Source: Diaphorobacter sp. HDW4A (GTDB lineage Bacteria; Pseudomonadota; Gammaproteobacteria; Burkholderiales; Burkholderiaceae_C). Taken from it: a stretch of DNA of 64,000 nt. The notes beneath the pieces were generated by a model. The model did not search any database and was not told the DNA's origin. It saw only the letters and a list, made by a program, of their open reading frames with translations. The translations under genes and the position numbers were made by a program. The stretch's first letter is position 1. Each line of letters opens with the position of its first letter. The stretch spans positions 1,674,001 through 1,738,000 of the forward strand of contig NZ_CP049910.1 of NCBI RefSeq assembly GCF_011305995.1, written 5' to 3'. Of this stretch, positions 63,668 through 64,000 are shown piece after piece.

Positions 63668-64000
63668 ATGCCCGACTTCATCTATCTCGCGTCCCAGAGT
63701 CCCCGCCGTCGCCAGTTGCTCGAACAGTTGGGCGTGCGCCATTCGCTGCTGCTGCCCAACGAGGGCGATGATCAGGAAGAAGATGCCGAGGCCATCGAGG
63801 CGGTGCTGCCCGGGGAACTTCCGCTGGACTACGTGGAGCGCGTGACCGGCTTGAAGCTCGACGCCGCCGTGGCGCGCCTCGAACGTCGTGGACTGGCGCA
63901 GGCACCGATTCTGTGCTCTGACACGACCGTGGCGCTGGGCCGCAAGATCTACGGTAAGCCCGACGATGCGGCCGATGCCAAGCGCATGCTCGGCGAGCTT
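63668..64000 (+). CDS. maf: Maf family nucleoside triphosphate pyrophosphatase (3' end outside window)
   Basis: This is the first 111 residues of a Maf protein, open to the window end. The start is FIYLASQSPRRRQLLEQLGV, the family motif ASxSPRR. The catalytic region CSDTTVALGRKIYGKP is near residue 84. Maf proteins hydrolyse non-canonical or dTTP/UTP-type nucleotides to limit misincorporation. It lies 29 bases after rlmH, the usual neighbour. The truncation is the window edge. Confidence 0.93.
   Translation, partial: MPDFIYLASQSPRRRQLLEQLGVRHSLLLPNEGDDQEEDAEAIEAVLPGELPLDYVERVTGLKLDAAVARLERRGLAQAPILCSDTTVALGRKIYGKPDDAADAKRMLGEL

Overview
The window is GC-rich, densely coded DNA from a betaproteobacterium, most likely a Comamonadaceae member close to Comamonas, Delftia or Diaphorobacter. 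This rests on gene content and protein style: Bug-type tripartite-tricarboxylate-transporter binding proteins without local membrane partners, many IclR and LysR regulators, a sigma factor–DUF3619–DUF3106–RDD block next to ilvB, and the yebC-purD-hemF-rsfS-rlmH-maf order. No phage, plasmid, IS, CRISPR, rRNA or tRNA was seen.

Layout. 1-5.1 kb: the end of a branched-chain-amino-acid-type (Liv) ABC operon, then an acyl-CoA ligase and its IclR regulator on the other strand. 5.2-8.9 kb: minus-strand housekeeping genes (LOG protein, diacylglycerol kinase, RDD protein) and an ECF-like sigma factor with two putative membrane partners. 9.2-14.8 kb: ilvB-ilvH-ilvC and leuA, with RNA control elements in front of ilvH and leuA. 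14.9-19.8 kb: a penicillin-binding endopeptidase, an orphan IclR regulator, and nadB/nadA. 20-25.3 kb: an iron/organic-anion-type ABC transporter with a LysR regulator. 25.4-45 kb: a large CoA-dependent catabolic region in two modules. Module A (IclR-controlled) has SDR, acyl-CoA dehydrogenase, MaoC hydratase, ADP-forming acyl-CoA ligase, citryl-CoA-lyase-like protein, CaiB-family protein, iron alcohol dehydrogenase, Bug protein, flavin reductase and a PEP-mutase/isocitrate-lyase-family protein. Module B (LysR-controlled) has enoyl-CoA hydratase, a thiolase-like protein without its cysteine, DUF35, a glutaryl-CoA-dehydrogenase-like protein, a second ADP-forming ligase and a second Bug protein. 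45-64 kb: core genes (lytic transglycosylase, sbcB, sirtuin, an AI-2E/GAF fusion, upp, threonine/serine dehydratase, GST, purA, HerA-like ATPase, yebC-purD-hemF-rsfS-rlmH-maf).

How genes work together. IlvB/IlvH/IlvC and LeuA supply the branched-chain amino acid pathway; leuA has a leader peptide with 6 Leu codons among 15, followed by a terminator, which fits attenuation. NadB and NadA are consecutive enzymes making quinolinate for NAD. The two catabolic modules share one logic: CoA activation, dehydrogenation, hydration, then C-C cleavage by a predicted retro-aldol enzyme rather than a classical thiolase. Their substrates are unknown.

The most unusual item is a dispersed intergenic repeat of about 140 nt, present at 12.9 kb and inverted at 57.5 kb. 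It folds into a small and a large hairpin, and paired base changes between the copies preserve the stems. I do not recognise it as a named family.
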